The notes under the pieces: model-generated
Told to the model about the DNA's origin: nothing
What the model saw: only the letters and a program-made list of their open reading frames with translations
The model's database searches: none
Translations under genes and position numbers: made by a program
Assembly: GCF_042477335.2 (NCBI RefSeq)
Contig: NC_091254.1
Coordinates: 95,383,501 to 95,447,500 of the forward strand
Length of the DNA stretch: 64,000 nt
Source of the DNA: Ovis canadensis
Lineage: Eukaryota > Chordata > Mammalia > Artiodactyla > Bovidae
Reading direction: 5' to 3'
Part shown: in pieces, positions 21,191 through 32,122 of the stretch
How the letters are laid out: each line of letters opens with the position of its first letter
How positions within the stretch are numbered: position 1 is the first letter of the stretch

Positions 21191-21326
21191 ACTGTCCCTT
21201 CTGATTGACAATATAAATCTGTTTTGTACAGAAGAAGATTTCCTAGCTGATAGGATCTGGTATGATTGACACTTGTACTTGGTGAAAAGTTGATTCAAAA
21301 AGAGTAAGATGAACTTGATTGATCAG

Positions 21327-21514
21327 AACTTCCTTGGTGGTCCGGCGGTTAAGACTTTACCTTCCAATGTAGGGGGTGCGGGTTCAGTCTCTGGTTGGGA
21401 AGCTAAGATCCCACATGCCTCATGGTCAAAAAACACAAAACAGAAGCAATATTGTACCAAATTCAATAAAGACTTCAAAAAAAATGGTCCACATCAAAAA
21501 ATCTTTAAGAAACA
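21327..21514 (+). repeat. CHR-type SINE, long-tailed form
   Basis: A tRNA-like head ('aacttccttggtggtccgg', 'gttcagtctctggttggg') followed by the body 'cagaagcaatattgtacc', 'aattcaataaagacttc', 'tggtccacatcaaaaa'. That body is characteristic of the longer ruminant SINE2/CHR copies. Confidence 0.87.
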
Positions 21515-23404
21515 AAAGAAAATGATACATGTCTTTTATAAACATTTAAACTAAAAACCTGTAAAGGAATAATCTTTGCCAGTGGGGCCAAGCAAGAGGC
21601 AAGACTCATTCTCTGAAAATGAGTCCTCTGGTTAGAGTTCAATGTCGTCTTTCTCGCTTAGAACTCCCTTCAGCACATCACTTGAGATTTCCAGTTTTTT
21701 GTTTCTTTAAAGTGAAGTGAGATGGCAAACAGTTGTGAAAGCACCAGAGTGCAGAATTGCTCCAAATTCTGATGACTTTCCTTCTTCTGTTGACTTGCCT
21801 GTAATTAATTGGCAGCAAGTACTCTAGTGATGAGAATTTACTGAATCATTGCAGAGCATTTGACTTAGTTTTCATAGAAACAGCACTCTTCCTTTCTGCA
21901 CTTGTTTTCCACCATTTTAAACCCTATTTAATTATATCTTTTAATCACAAACCTAATACAATGAGCTTTACCAAGTCTGGGTGGGAGTGGGGGGATTTGC
22001 ATACAACCGATTCTTGGTTCTAGCTGAAATGGGACCAGTGAAGGGTCCAGGGGCTGACAAAGGAGAGTAGAAATTGGCACGCCAACAATGACTGTCAGGG
22101 GGTTTTACAGAAATAAAAGACATGTTGTTGAATCTGGCAAGGAAATTATGTGCTAAGACCTACCACCATAAAATAGAGCATGTACATCACTTTTATTCAA
22201 TTTAACTTTCTAAATTCTTTCCAGCTCCATCTTTCATATCATTTCTGTGAAATTATCTTAGAAAAATAAATGTGGGGTTTTTTTTATACAAAATGTTTCA
22301 GAGTTTTTTATGAAGAAAAAACAAAGCAGGCCATGGAATCAACGATTTAGTGTGAAACGTTGACGTCTGAACCCACTCTGCTTCAACAAAGGTAGTTAAG
22401 CACATGGGGACAAAGAATTTAAACTCACCTCAGGTCTCCAGGCTCCATGGCCCCCCTCCAGTCTGGCAGAGAAATGTACTTATAATTGACCCGCATGTGA
22501 AATGAACAGGCAGTAGACCAGCATATATGCAAATATGATACCTCCTCAACCCAAATAGCTATTATAAAATATTTAAAACATAGATGCTTTAAAATGTACT
22601 TTATAAAGAGAACATTTTCACTAACTTCTACTTTGGTAGCGAATAATTAGATCAGCCTTCTTGCAGATTTTGCTATCCAGCATCAAATACTATATTTAAA
22701 AATACCTGAATGAAAAAAGTTTTCCAGGACTTAAATCCTACCACTCTACTCCACAAAAAAAAAAAAGAGAAAATGTGAAGCATCTCTGAGCTTAATGGGA
22801 GCAATTTTGAGTGGAACAAGACAGCATAACAGAAGCAGAAGGAGGCAATCACAGTCTCCAGCAGACCTTTAAAATGACGGTCTTTTGAGGACCTATCTTT
22901 TAGAGGTCATCAGTAGCCTCTGAGAGCACCACCACAGTCGAGGACAATCCTGGATATTCTCTGACTTCTCAGAGTGTGGCAGTGTTCTATGTGGTTAAAA
23001 GGACTAGACGTACAGCCTTAGAAAGCCACCCCCTTGTGGCTTTCACCCCCTCAAGCTGAAGATGAGGAATTGTGTCATATATTTCCAGGGTATAAACACA
23101 GAGAATCTTCTCTACTCTAATCCCCCTGGGGGGCTACAAGCAGGCACCTGACCAGGGTGATTGAGGGGTTGGCCCACAGGGACTCAAAAAGACTCAGTCA
23201 TCTTTCTGACCCCATCAATGCAAAGCCCAGATTATTAAACACCATAAAATTTCAGCTATTCATGCAGCTGAAAGCTGAACACTGTAATTCATGTCTGAAC
23301 ACACCTTGCCCTCTGTGGTGGCCCTCCTAACCCCTGCACTTTTCATGCTGGAGGAAGCGCTAAGACCTTCTCTCTTGGCTTCCCTGACTTCCTAAAGCAG
23401 TTCT
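21515..23404. other. Unique sequence, no gene seen
   Basis: Nearly 1.9 kb with no repeat I can name and no long frame on either strand. An A12 run lies at about 22755-22766. A candidate single-copy region. Confidence 0.5.
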
Positions 23405-23479
23405 GTTATACACTGAATTGTGTCTCCCCAAAATCTGTATGTTGAAACCTGACCTCCCAATGTTGACTATATTTGGAGA

Positions 23480-23692
23480 TTTGTTGTTGTGGTTTAGTTG
23501 CTAAGTCATGTCCAGCTCTTTGCGACCCCTTGCGACACCTACCTGGCTCCTCTGTCCATGGGATTTCCCAGGCAAGAACCCTGGAGTGGGTTGCTATTTC
23601 CTTCTCCAGGGGGTCTTTGGGGCCCAGGGATTGAGCCCTCATCTCCTGCATTGGCAGGCAGATTCTTTACCCCTGAGCCATCAGGGAAGCCC
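23480..23692 (-). repeat. Bov-tA SINE in LTR, 11-bp duplication
   Basis: Tail-first copy ending 'gccatcagggaagccc'. Perfect duplication 'atatttggaga' at 23469-23479 and 23693-23703, so the LTR can be rejoined exactly. Confidence 0.95.
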
Positions 23693-23754
23693 ATATTTGG
23701 AGAGAATTGAGGTTAAGGGAGGTGATAAAAGTGAGTGCCTCACCCAAAAGGACT

Positions 23755-24030
23755 GCTGCTGCTGCTGCTAAGTCACTTCAGTCGTGTCCGACTCTGTGCA
23801 ACCCCATAGACGGCAGCCCACCAGGCTCCCCCGTCCCTGGGATTCTCCAGGCAAGAACACTGGAGTGGGTTGCCATTTCCTTCTCCAGTGCATGAAAGGG
23901 AAAAGAGAAGGGGAAGTCGCTCAGTCGTGTCCGACTCTTCGCGACCCCGTGGACTGCAGCCCACCAGGCTCCTCCACCCATGGGATTTCCCAGACAAGAG
24001 TACTGGAGTGGGGTGCCATTGCCTTCTCCG
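23755..24030 (-). repeat. Bov-A2 SINE in LTR, 11-bp duplication
   Basis: A dimeric Bov-A2 with (gct)n at the left. Perfect duplication 'ccaaaaggact' at 23744-23754 and 24031-24041. Both Bov-A units are close to consensus. Confidence 0.96.
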
Positions 24031-24311
24031 CCAAAAGGACTAATGGCCTTTTAAGAAGAGAAAGAGGCACCAGGATATTCGCACACAGAGACGAGGCCTT
24101 GTGAAGACACAGTGAGGAGGCAGCCACCTACAAGCCAAAGAGGGAGCCGGCAGAAGCCAGCGCGCCGGCGCGTTGATCGCGGACGCCAGCCTTCGTTGTC
24201 GCTTGCGCTGTTTCAGCCACCCCCCACCCGTGGTACAGCAATTCACACAGACGAGCGGAAGCCTCTAAGCTAGCGCCACCATAGTCCGTATCGGCCCATA
24301 ACACCCCCATC

Positions 24312-24713
24312 CAGAGGTCCTCAAACTCTTTGGCAGCAAGGACTGGTTTCTTGGAAGACTATTTTTCCATAGAGACGGGGATAGAGGGATGGTTTCGGGA
24401 TGATTCAAGCGCATTGCATTTATTGTGTACCTTATTGGGTTTCCCTGCTGGCTCAGATGGTAAACACTCTGCCTGCAATGCAGGAGACCTGGGTTCAATC
24501 CCTGGGTTGGGAAGATCCCCTGGAGAAGGAAATGGCAACCCGCTCCAGTATTCTCGCCTGGAGAATCCCATGGACGGAGGAGCCTGGTGGGCTACAGTCC
24601 ATGGGGTTACAAAGAATCAGACACGACAGTGATTAACGCACTATTCCTGTTATTATTACATCAACTCTAACTCAGATCATCAAGCATTAGATCCCAGAGG
24701 TTGGGGACCCCTG
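24312..24713. mobile_element. Charlie-like hAT MITE split by Bov-tA
   Basis: Terminal inverted repeats CAGAGGTCCTCAAACT (left) and the reverse complement of GTTGGGGACCCCTG (right). Candidate 8-bp duplications 'cccccatc' (24304-24311) and 'cttccatc' (24714-24721) differ by two transitions. Internal blocks 'gatgattcaagcgcattgc' and 'attattacatcaactc' fit a MER30-type hAT-Charlie element. It is non-autonomous, with no transposase. Confidence 0.72.
24437..24637 (+). repeat. Bov-tA SINE inside the MITE
   Basis: A near-consensus copy starting 'gggtttccctgctgg'. It splits the hAT element at a 'gtaccttatt' / 'gcactatt' site that looks like an imperfect duplication. Confidence 0.93.
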
Positions 24714-24721
24714 CTTCCATC

Positions 24722-25070
24722 CCCATCTCTCCTCTTCCAAACTTCTGTTTCCCCTCTTTGAACCCTTGAAGGGAGAAGCTGTTAAACAAAATATTTTCTT
24801 GCAAATTGCATTTGATGACTATCAAGAATTTGATGTCTCATCACCATGGAGTCCCAATGCTTAGAAACATGAGTTTTGATTTCCCCTCCCTGGACAGGAA
24901 AAGAAATATGTTCATCCTTCCCAATGAGTCACCCCACTCAAAAAACAGGCAAAATGTGTTTGGCTCAAGCCATAAAGAAAAAAGTCAGGTTGAGTTGCTG
25001 TGTCTTATTCTACATATTTATGTCTTAGCATGAGGAAGAAGCATGGCTAGAAAAAAGAAAAAAAAAGAAA
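24722..25070. other. Unique sequence
   Basis: A 75-codon plus frame (24806-25033) matches no family. An A-rich run at 25050-25071 ends the stretch. Confidence 0.5.
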
Positions 25071-25195
25071 AGGTTTTGGAGCCACGCAGGCTTAAGCTAA
25101 AGTACAGTCATTGAGCCTCCATCCTATTCTCTTCTAAAAGTTGGTATGATAATACCCAAGTCATCAGACTAACGAGATAAATGGATAATTTTAAT
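25071..25195 (+). repeat. Possible internally deleted MIR
   Basis: 'aggttttggagccacgcagg' resembles the MIR 5' part and 'gttggtatgataatacccaa' the 3' core, with the middle missing. Weak call. Confidence 0.4.
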
Positions 25196-26072
25196 GGATG
25201 TTCAGTTGATTCCCATATTTGTAAGAGTGACCCTGAAACTGTTGAAGAGATCTAATTGCTCTCCATCTTTAAAGATGGTGGTAGGAAAGCATGAAATACA
25301 TGCAGAAAAAAAATTTCCTGAAAATCATTAAAAGACCAAAGTGTTAACACTTGAGTGCTTTTTTGCTATCTGGAAAAACTTTCTTCAGTAAAGCACCTCA
25401 ATTCTTCTACCATGCCAAATTAACCAAGTGTTGTTTCCTTCAAATGAAGCACTTCAGTTAAAAACACACTCGGAATTCAATGAATCACATCTCTCCAGCT
25501 TGTTTGGAAATGTAAATGTCATTTGCTTCTGGAACATGTTTTTCTGGTTGCCTCGAAATGAATGTCATGATTTTGACTAAGAGGCTCTTGGTGGACATGA
25601 GACAATTTCAGGTATAAAATATCAGGGATTTAAACAGGAAATGGACTTTATTTTTTATTTGCTGACATAGGAATCCAGCCTTTGGAACACCGAGAAAGGA
25701 TCTGCTCCACAAAGATGGTGAGTAAGCTCCAGCCCAGGAAGAAATGAAGTAGGAGCTGGGTAATTTTGGAGTAGCCAGAATTTGCATATGTAGGAATAGG
25801 ATGAACTTCCTTGCTGGTGTGCACTCTGCCCCTATGAGCCCCTCAAATAAAACAACTCCATAAAAAGCAGCAAGCTCTGGTTTCTCTGCTCTAGAGGTTT
25901 TCATTCACGAAAAGCAAAAAGAGACCACAAACTTCACAATGACCTCCTTAAAAAACCAAGGGGGAAAGATAACATCTTACAGTTGCCCACATTCCCTTTT
26001 GTCTGCGATCTTCTTTGTCTCTGCACGGCTCATTTGTTTATTTGATAGTAAAATGAGTTGAAACAACCTTCC
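25196..26072. other. Unique sequence; possible LTR remnant
   Basis: A 98-codon minus frame (25608-25904) sits in a block whose minus strand has a TATA-like 'tttttatgg' and an 'aataaaaaataaagtcc' polyadenylation-like run. An eroded LTR would look like this, but I cannot match a family and see no defined ends. Confidence 0.35.
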
Positions 26073-26083
26073 TGAGTCTGAAG

Positions 26084-26299
26084 GGGCTTCTCTAGTGGCT
26101 CAGACAGTAAAGAATCTGCCCACAATGTGGGAGACCGGGGTTTGATCTCTGGGTCGGGAAGATCCCCTGGAGAAGGGAATGGCAACCTACTCCAGTGTTC
26201 TTGCCTGGGAAATCCCAGGGACACTGGAGCCTGGTGGGCTGCAGTCCATGGAGTCACAAAAAGTCAGACATGACTGAGTGACTAACATGATCACGTTTT
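26084..26299 (+). repeat. Bov-tA SINE with 11-bp duplication
   Basis: Starts 'gggcttctctagtggctc'. Perfect flanking 'tgagtctgaag' at 26073-26083 and 26300-26310. The tail is short and not A-rich. Confidence 0.95.
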
Positions 26300-26310
26300 T
26301 GAGTCTGAAG

Positions 26311-27717
26311 CATTTTCCTGCCCGGCTCTGAACCCAGATCAGTCCCTGTGGTCAGGCCCAGCTCATTCTGTCCATGACAAAATAGGAAACTGAGGTTCAG
26401 TGAGCAAGTCTCATCTTTCATTTTGTCATCAGTGAGGTCTCCTGAAAACCAAATAGGAATTATTTGGCTAGTAGGGTATATTTCAGCATTGGAAGGATAG
26501 GGTGAAACGTTGGTTGAACTGAAATTTTTGTGGTGGTCATCTACACCACCAGTGTCATGAAAGATAAATTCACATCATGTTTTCTTCCCCAAACACAGAA
26601 ATATTAACCAGAGCTTTCTGAGGAGGGTTTCTGTGAGCTTTCAAGCCAACACAGCTCTACAGAAGCACCCTTACACATTGGAGGCTCTTTGCTGAAGCCA
26701 CATATCCCAAGTTTGGGGTGTAGTAAAAACCCCAATTGCCCTCCCAAACACATGCAACCATTTCTTTTCAGAGAAACTTGAACCCATATGTTTCTGATTC
26801 ACTTGAATGACACTGTTAAGACTCCCCCAAAAGATTTTACAAGCTTTTCTCAGGAAACTTTTTTGTCTTTCAAACTTGAGAGTTATATTTAACTAAAAAT
26901 AAACCAAATGTAAACCTGTACCTAGGGGGCGTTAATTCAAACCAAAGACCACAAAACTACTTTTAAAGGGCACAGTTGGTTTCTGGGACATGCAGGTCGA
27001 GAGCTATATTCTTTCTAGGACTTCTCTAACTGAGCTTGGTAAATTGCTAAAAGAAGCACTTTTTAATCAAATTGAGAGAATAAAGCTCTATGGTAAATCC
27101 AAAATAGCACTTTCTTAAATCCCTACTCCAAATAGAAGATCTTATCATTATTATATTTGGTTTAAGAAAAAAAATGCACTTTTTTTTTTTTTTGAAATGG
27201 TCATGTAATTTGGTTAGCCTTTCAGGGTTAAGTCTGTCTGTGATAGAAATTGAAATTTAAGGATTTTTATCTGAATTAAATCCTTTTAAAACATTCACAG
27301 ATTTAATAGTAACCTATTGTACCCAGGGGATTTCAAATCCTTACTTCTAATATGCACTGGATTTCAAAAGCAAATTCTAGACCAAATATTTGGAGTAACC
27401 TGAGTTTTGCCCATACACTATCTTCTTACTAGTATAAAAGAGGTTTATAGAAATGGGACACTTGAGAGAAATTATTTCTTCCCAACCATAAAACCAGGTG
27501 TATGGAAGGGTTCATTAACAGTCAGCACTAAACTGGAGCTTTCCTGGTGGGTCTGAAAGTTGTTAAGATTTCCTCAAGCAGGAAAGAAAATAAGTATCAA
27601 CCTGTTGTATTATCTAGGACTGGTGAAATCCAATGGAAAGGAATGATGAAGGTCAAAACGTTAAGTGCATGGAAAGGCAGCTGTGGGAGCACGTATATTA
27701 TATATGAACACATATTT
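26311..27717. other. Unique sequence, no gene seen
   Basis: About 1.4 kb of AT-rich DNA with a T14 run near 27180. No recognisable repeat or frame. Confidence 0.5.
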
Positions 27718-27718
27718 T

Positions 27719-27907
27719 GTGGCTTAATCACTCAGTCATGTTTGACTCTTTGCGACCCCATGGACTGTAGCCCGCCAGGCTCCTCTGTCCATGGGATTTC
27801 TGAGGCAAGAATACTGGAGCAGGTTGCCATTTCCTCTTCCAGGGGATCTTCCTGACCCAGGGATCAAACCTGTGTCTCCTGCATTACAGGTGGATTCTTT
27901 ATCACCT
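27719..27907 (-). repeat. Bov-tA SINE
   Basis: Tail-first copy; the head decays after 'ggtggattctttatcacctg', so the 5' terminal 'gccaccagggaagccc' is lost. It lies directly 5' of an L1 3' end. Confidence 0.88.
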
Positions 27908-27929
27908 GTATATGTATAAAATCTACATA

Positions 27930-28145
27930 TGGGTGAGGGATAAATTAGGAATTTTGGATTAGCAGAGACAAATGATGACTTATATAAAATAAATAAACAA
28001 CAAAGTCTTACTTTGCAGCACAGTGAACTATATTCAGTATCTTGTAATAAGCTATAATAGGAGAAAATCTGAAAAAGAATATATATATATATAATTTTCA
28101 ACAAAAATTTCAATTAAAAAGTTTCCCAAAAAAACTTCAATAAAA
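27930..28145 (+). mobile_element. L1 3' end
   Basis: 'gggtgagggataaattagg', 'aacaacaaagtcttac', 'aactatattcagtatcttg', 'gaaaatctgaaaaagaat', then a TA tract and a collapsed A-rich terminus that lacks the usual 'gtacacctgaaac' block. Confidence 0.87.
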
Positions 28146-28325
28146 AATGTTAAGTCTGCATATATAAGCAAAATTAAGTACGTATTAGAAAGAAGAAATT
28201 ATGACCACAATAATGAAAGTAGGACCCCCAGGGAGAATTCCCTGTGGTATGATCCTGCCGAAATATACTGGAAAACCACGAACCGCCGATTGACATCAAA
28301 TTACAAAGGGATCATTTCTGGAGGG
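28146..28325. other. Unique sequence
   Basis: About 180 bases between the L1 and a CHR SINE, with no recognisable content. Confidence 0.5.
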
Positions 28326-28339
28326 TCTATTTGCATCTT

Positions 28340-28486
28340 TTTTTAGAAAATAATTTTTAAAATGTATTTATTTAGCTGTTCTGGGTCTTAGTTGCAACAT
28401 ACAGGATCCAGCTCCCTGACCTGATTGAACTCAGGCCCCCTGCATTGGGAACGCAGAGTCTGAGCCACTGGAACACCAGAGAGGTC
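28340..28486 (-). repeat. CHR-type SINE with imperfect 14-bp duplication
   Basis: Tail ('tttttttagaaaataa') then 'ctgttctgggtcttagttgc', 'ctccctgacctgattgaac', 'ccactggaacaccagag'. Flanks 'tctatttgcatctt' (28326-28339) and 'tctatttatgtctt' (28487-28500) differ by three transitions, consistent with an older insertion. Confidence 0.87.
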
Positions 28487-28500
28487 TCTATTTATGTCTT

Positions 28501-29494
28501 CTTTAACCAATAATCTTCAGCCCTGAATTCATTTTCATTTAAGAAAAACTTAGAAGAATCAAGAAGAAAAATTTTCATTTTCACCTAAAATGAAATTCAA
28601 TTTAGATTTCAAGCTCTCATAAACTGCCTCCTCTGAAGGGGAAAAAGATAACATTTCTCAAATTATACGTTTATTTACTGGGCCATAAAATATGAAGGCT
28701 GAGTTCTAAAACACTGCATGCATGATTTTCCTTTAACTAAAAGGTAAGGGGCACCATATATGAACACGAAGACCACCTTCCTTTCTCTGTTGTCTTTGAA
28801 CACAAGGGAGTCTGGGAATTTCCTGCTGCTGGCTCTGTCAGCCTTTACTGCTGAAAAGCCCTTTTAAATCCTCCTTCAGACCCATTCATTTCACAAAGCC
28901 TTTCATTTCTGTCCCATCAGTGATGCTTTCCCCTTCCCTCAATGTGGTGAGAGAGAGGTCAAAAGAAAGACAAAGGACGGTCGGCTGCAGCGCAACTGTC
29001 TGCTCTCTCTCAGATTTGTTAACCCTCGGTGTTTTTTCCACTTACCTCCTCCGTGCGCTGCTATTTGTACCATAATCCACCAGCCAACAACTCTGCCTCC
29101 TTGAATGAAAACCATGGCAAGGAAGGGACAAACCTGAGCATGTCGTCCTATGATCGCCACTGATCAAATCTCGGGCATCGATTGTGTCTTAACACAGTCA
29201 TTCTCCTCGAGGAATAAGCTGACTTTATATTTCACAGCATCAGATACTATAGGTTTAATTTGGGGAGTTTATTTCTCCTATTGTGGAGGGAAAAGCTTTT
29301 AATTATTTGAAAAATAAAACATATATCCCACCTTTTTTTCCCCTCCATTTTCTATTTTTAAATTATAAAAGTATGATAACACATTTACAAGAGACTTGAA
29401 AAATACAGAACAAAGTTCATATAGTTCCACTATATAACCATTTTTAAGTAGATAAATTAAGATTTTTAGTTGGAGTTGCAATATCAAACTCTCA
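28501..29494. other. Unique sequence, no gene seen
   Basis: About 1 kb. The minus-strand frame 28939-29160 has no recognised domain. No young repeat. Confidence 0.5.
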
Positions 29495-29745
29495 AAATTT
29501 AATGGAATGAATAGAGGGAAAATAGATGGATATAATAGACCTGAAAAGCACTATGAACCAATGCAACATGATTAAGGTTTATACAATTTTCACACAACAC
29601 CAGGATACAAATTCAAGTTCCCGTAGACTATAAACCAGGAGACACTGGAACATATCCAGGGACATAAAATAAAGTGCAAAAATTTCATGGTCTAAATATA
29701 TTAAAATCATATAGAGTCTGTTCTCTTATCTCTGTATCCTACCCT
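29495..29745 (+). mobile_element. L1 ORF2 internal fragment
   Basis: 'tagacctgaaaagcactatg', 'aaggtttatacaattttc', 'gggacataaaataaagtgc' and 'aaatcatatagagtctgttc' follow the L1 ORF2 block between the endonuclease and reverse transcriptase domains. Stops and indels are frequent. A (TA)n patch follows at 29752-29771. Confidence 0.7.
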
Positions 29746-29858
29746 TTTATGATATATATATATATATATATCTTTTACTCTTCTTTTCCTAAAATGTGAA
29801 TGATTAGGTAGGCTCATTACAAATATATGACATATAAGTGCATATATTTGAAAGTTCA

Positions 29859-29983
29859 GGGACTTCCTTGGCAGTCCAATGGTTAGGACATGTTGCTTGC
29901 ACTGACGTAGGCCTGGGTTTGATCCCAGATCAGGGAACTAAGACCCCACAAGCTGTGCCACACAGCCAAAAAAAAAAAAAAAA
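29859..29983 (+). repeat. CHR-type SINE with A-tail
   Basis: 'gggacttccttggcagtcc', 'ggtttgatcccagatcagg', 'aactaagaccccacaagc', then an A16-type tail. The complete short form. Confidence 0.9.
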
Positions 29984-30420
29984 GTGCATTAATTGTTTTC
30001 TCTGAAAAACCATCAGCTTGGGCAGTTCTTTAAGGAACTGGCACTGCATTTTGAGTGAGACTGTTGGAAATAAAAGTCATGAGGATGTTTCAATGTCTTC
30101 AAGGTGAGCCACACTGTAATAGATTGCGATCTGTTAGGAATTAAAATAATGTGCCACCAGATGCTTCCACTGTCTCTACGAAGGTCTTAGGTCCAAGGGC
30201 TGGACCTAATCTACAAAGACACGATTGTGTGAGACTAGAATAGATTCACATCTTCCCTTCTCTTTATGCTTTGCCCAAGAAATAAATGTCTGAAAGTTCC
30301 CACATGGAGGGGACAGAAAGAACACAAGCATAAATTCTGATTGGCTTCCACCTTCCTTCCTAGTAAAGCCACCTCCAGAGCTGAGAGGTCCCTAGACTTC
30401 CTCTGGGACATTTACCTTTA
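29984..30420. other. Unique sequence
   Basis: Contains a small perfect hairpin, 'taggtcc' / 'ggaccta', around 30188-30208. No gene seen. Confidence 0.5.
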
Positions 30421-30640
30421 GGGTTTCCCTCCTAGCTCAGTCAGTAAGGAATTTGCCTGCAATCTGCCTGCAATACAGAAGACCCAGGTTCAATTCCCGG
30501 ATCAGAAAGATCCCCCGGAGAAGGAAATGGCAGCCCACTCCAGGATTCTTGCCTGGAGCATCCTGTGGACAGAGGAGCCTGGTGGGCTACAGTCCATGGG
30601 GTCGCAAGAGTCAGACAGGACTTAGTGACTAAACCACCAC
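30421..30640 (+). repeat. Bov-tA SINE with internal head duplication
   Basis: The tRNA-like head contains 'ctgcctgcaat' twice in tandem (about 30455-30477), an unusual private variant. The body is near consensus, ending 'ggacttagtgactaa'. Confidence 0.93.
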
Positions 30641-31457
30641 CCAGGTAGAAGGAGGCAGGGGATGTCTGGCTGACAGCTGAGGTCACCCGGGAAGATTCCT
30701 CTTCTTGCCCAGCACCATCTTTCAGTGTCTAACGACTCCCACCGCTTAAATAAGAAAGGCTAGGAAAGAGCTGAGGTTACTGAATCTAAGGTATTACAAT
30801 ACAGATTGCTACTGACAGCTACAAATGACTTGCTATGTCCTTTGAAGGAAGCCGGAGCCATAAAATGTTTACAAATTGCAAGACAAGGACCACAGATGAA
30901 TAAGATACGTTGTCTGGACTCAAGATATCACACGCGTTAAGCAAGGCAAGATGTGCACTCTTTATCCAACTTAGGAAATAACATTTTCCCCCCAGTTTCC
31001 CTCACTTCAAATAAATACCCTATAGGCAACTTTTCAGTGCTTTTTATTTTTCTGCTGAAATTGCGAAAATGGGCTGTGGGGGGGTGGGCAGAGGTGGTGT
31101 TTGTGCGGGGGTGAGTCTGGGTAGTTGAGTTCTGCCCCCATTTGTGAAATAGGTGCATGGAAGGAAGGCATGGAAGGAGAGGCGTGTGAAGAAGCGGGGT
31201 TCAGGAGATGCTGACAGTGAGCCTGGGAGCCGGCCATCCTGAGAATGCGGTCACCAGCGCTGGGTGTGCATGCCGCCACATTCTGCTGTGCTAAGATTCC
31301 CAGAGCGGAGAGTCGTGATGAAAGCAATGAAAACTGTCTCCTTTTTGGACCCCTAATGGGAAATAATAATAGTGAGAGAACAGGATGATAATCCCATCCA
31401 GCTTCACCACACAGACACTAACTAACCCAGTAAATGACTCCTGTAACGCTGGAGTAG
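30641..31457. other. Unique sequence, no gene seen
   Basis: Overlapping minus-strand frames at 30937-31158 and 31034-31327 show no family. A G-rich patch (about 31072-31120) has modest quadruplex potential. Confidence 0.5.
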
Positions 31458-31458
31458 A

Positions 31459-31664
31459 GTGTGGAAGTAACTCAGTCATGTCTGGCTCTTTGGGACCCCA
31501 TGGACTGTAGTCCAACAGGCTCCTCTGTCCACGGGATTCTCCAGGCAAGAATACTGGAGTGGGTTGCCATTCCCTTCTCCAGGGGATCTGCCTGACCCAG
31601 GGATCTAACCCAGGTCTCCCACATTTCAGGCAGATTCGTTACTGCTGAGCCACCAGGGAAGCCC
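31459..31664 (-). repeat. Bov-tA SINE
   Basis: Complete tail-first copy ending 'gagccaccagggaagccc'. Flanks show no obvious duplication. Confidence 0.93.
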
Positions 31665-31719
31665 TAGGCAGTTAATACAATGAATAAGACCGATTTTTTT
31701 CACAGATTTTTTGCTTGCT

Positions 31720-31811
31720 TGTTTTTTCATTGAAGCATAGTTGTTTTACAATGTTTCAGGTGTACAGGAAAGTGATGCAGTTATATATGTGTGTGTGTAT
31801 ATATATATATG
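31720..31811 (-). mobile_element. 3'-terminal segment of a twin-primed L1
   Basis: Plus strand reads 'ttttttcattgaagcatag', 'ttacaatgtttcaggtgtac', 'aagtgatgcagttatatat': the reverse complement of the L1 terminus up to its TA tract. After a Bov-tA and a short BovB it continues at 32123-32157, then flips orientation. Confidence 0.8.
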
Positions 31812-32018
31812 GTGGTTTAGTTGCTCAGTCATGTCTGACTCTTTGCGACCCCATGGACTATAGCCCACCAGGTTCCTCTGTCCATGGGATTTCCCAGGCA
31901 GAAATACTGGAATGGGTTGCCATTTCCTTCTCTAGGGGATCTTCCTGACCCAGAGATAGCGCCTGGGTCTCCTGCATTGCAGGCAGGTTCTTTATCAACT
32001 GAGCCCCGAGGGAAGCCC
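31812..32018 (-). repeat. Bov-tA SINE in the L1 TA tract
   Basis: A complete copy inserted at the (TA)n/(TG)n tract of the reverse-oriented L1. GT-rich sequence on both sides (about 31786-31800 and 32022-32034) may be the duplication. Confidence 0.93.
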
Positions 32019-32040
32019 CATGTATGTGTGTGTCTTTATA

Positions 32041-32122
32041 GGAGGCCTGGCATGCTGCGATTCATGGGGTCGCAAGAGTCAGACACGACTGAGCGACTGA
32101 ACTGAATTGAACTAAACTGATA
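32041..32122 (+). mobile_element. Very short BovB 3' end
   Basis: Only about 80 bases: 'aggaggcctggcatgctgcg' through 'gactgagcgactgaactg' to the (aactga)n terminus. It is an extreme 5' truncation, inserted in the same L1 tract as the Bov-tA. Confidence 0.92.

Larger units (their letters stand above)
23405..24290 (+). mobile_element. Old LTR split by two SINEs
   Basis: Three pieces read through in order: 23405-23479 ('gaattgtgtctccccaaaat', 'tatgttgaaacctgacc'), 23704-23743 ('ggttaagggaggtgataa'), and 24042-24290 ('taatggccttttaag', 'acgaggccttgtgaagacac', 'cctacaagccaaagaggg'). Together they resemble a widespread old mammalian LTR, probably ERVL-MaLR; the subfamily is uncertain. The third piece has a CpG-rich patch with a 12-bp palindrome (24161-24172). 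Confidence 0.65.

Noticed and set aside
25608..25904. 98-codon minus-strand open frame
   Set aside because: No family match. The surrounding TATA-like and AATAAA-like motifs hint at an old LTR instead, which I could not confirm.
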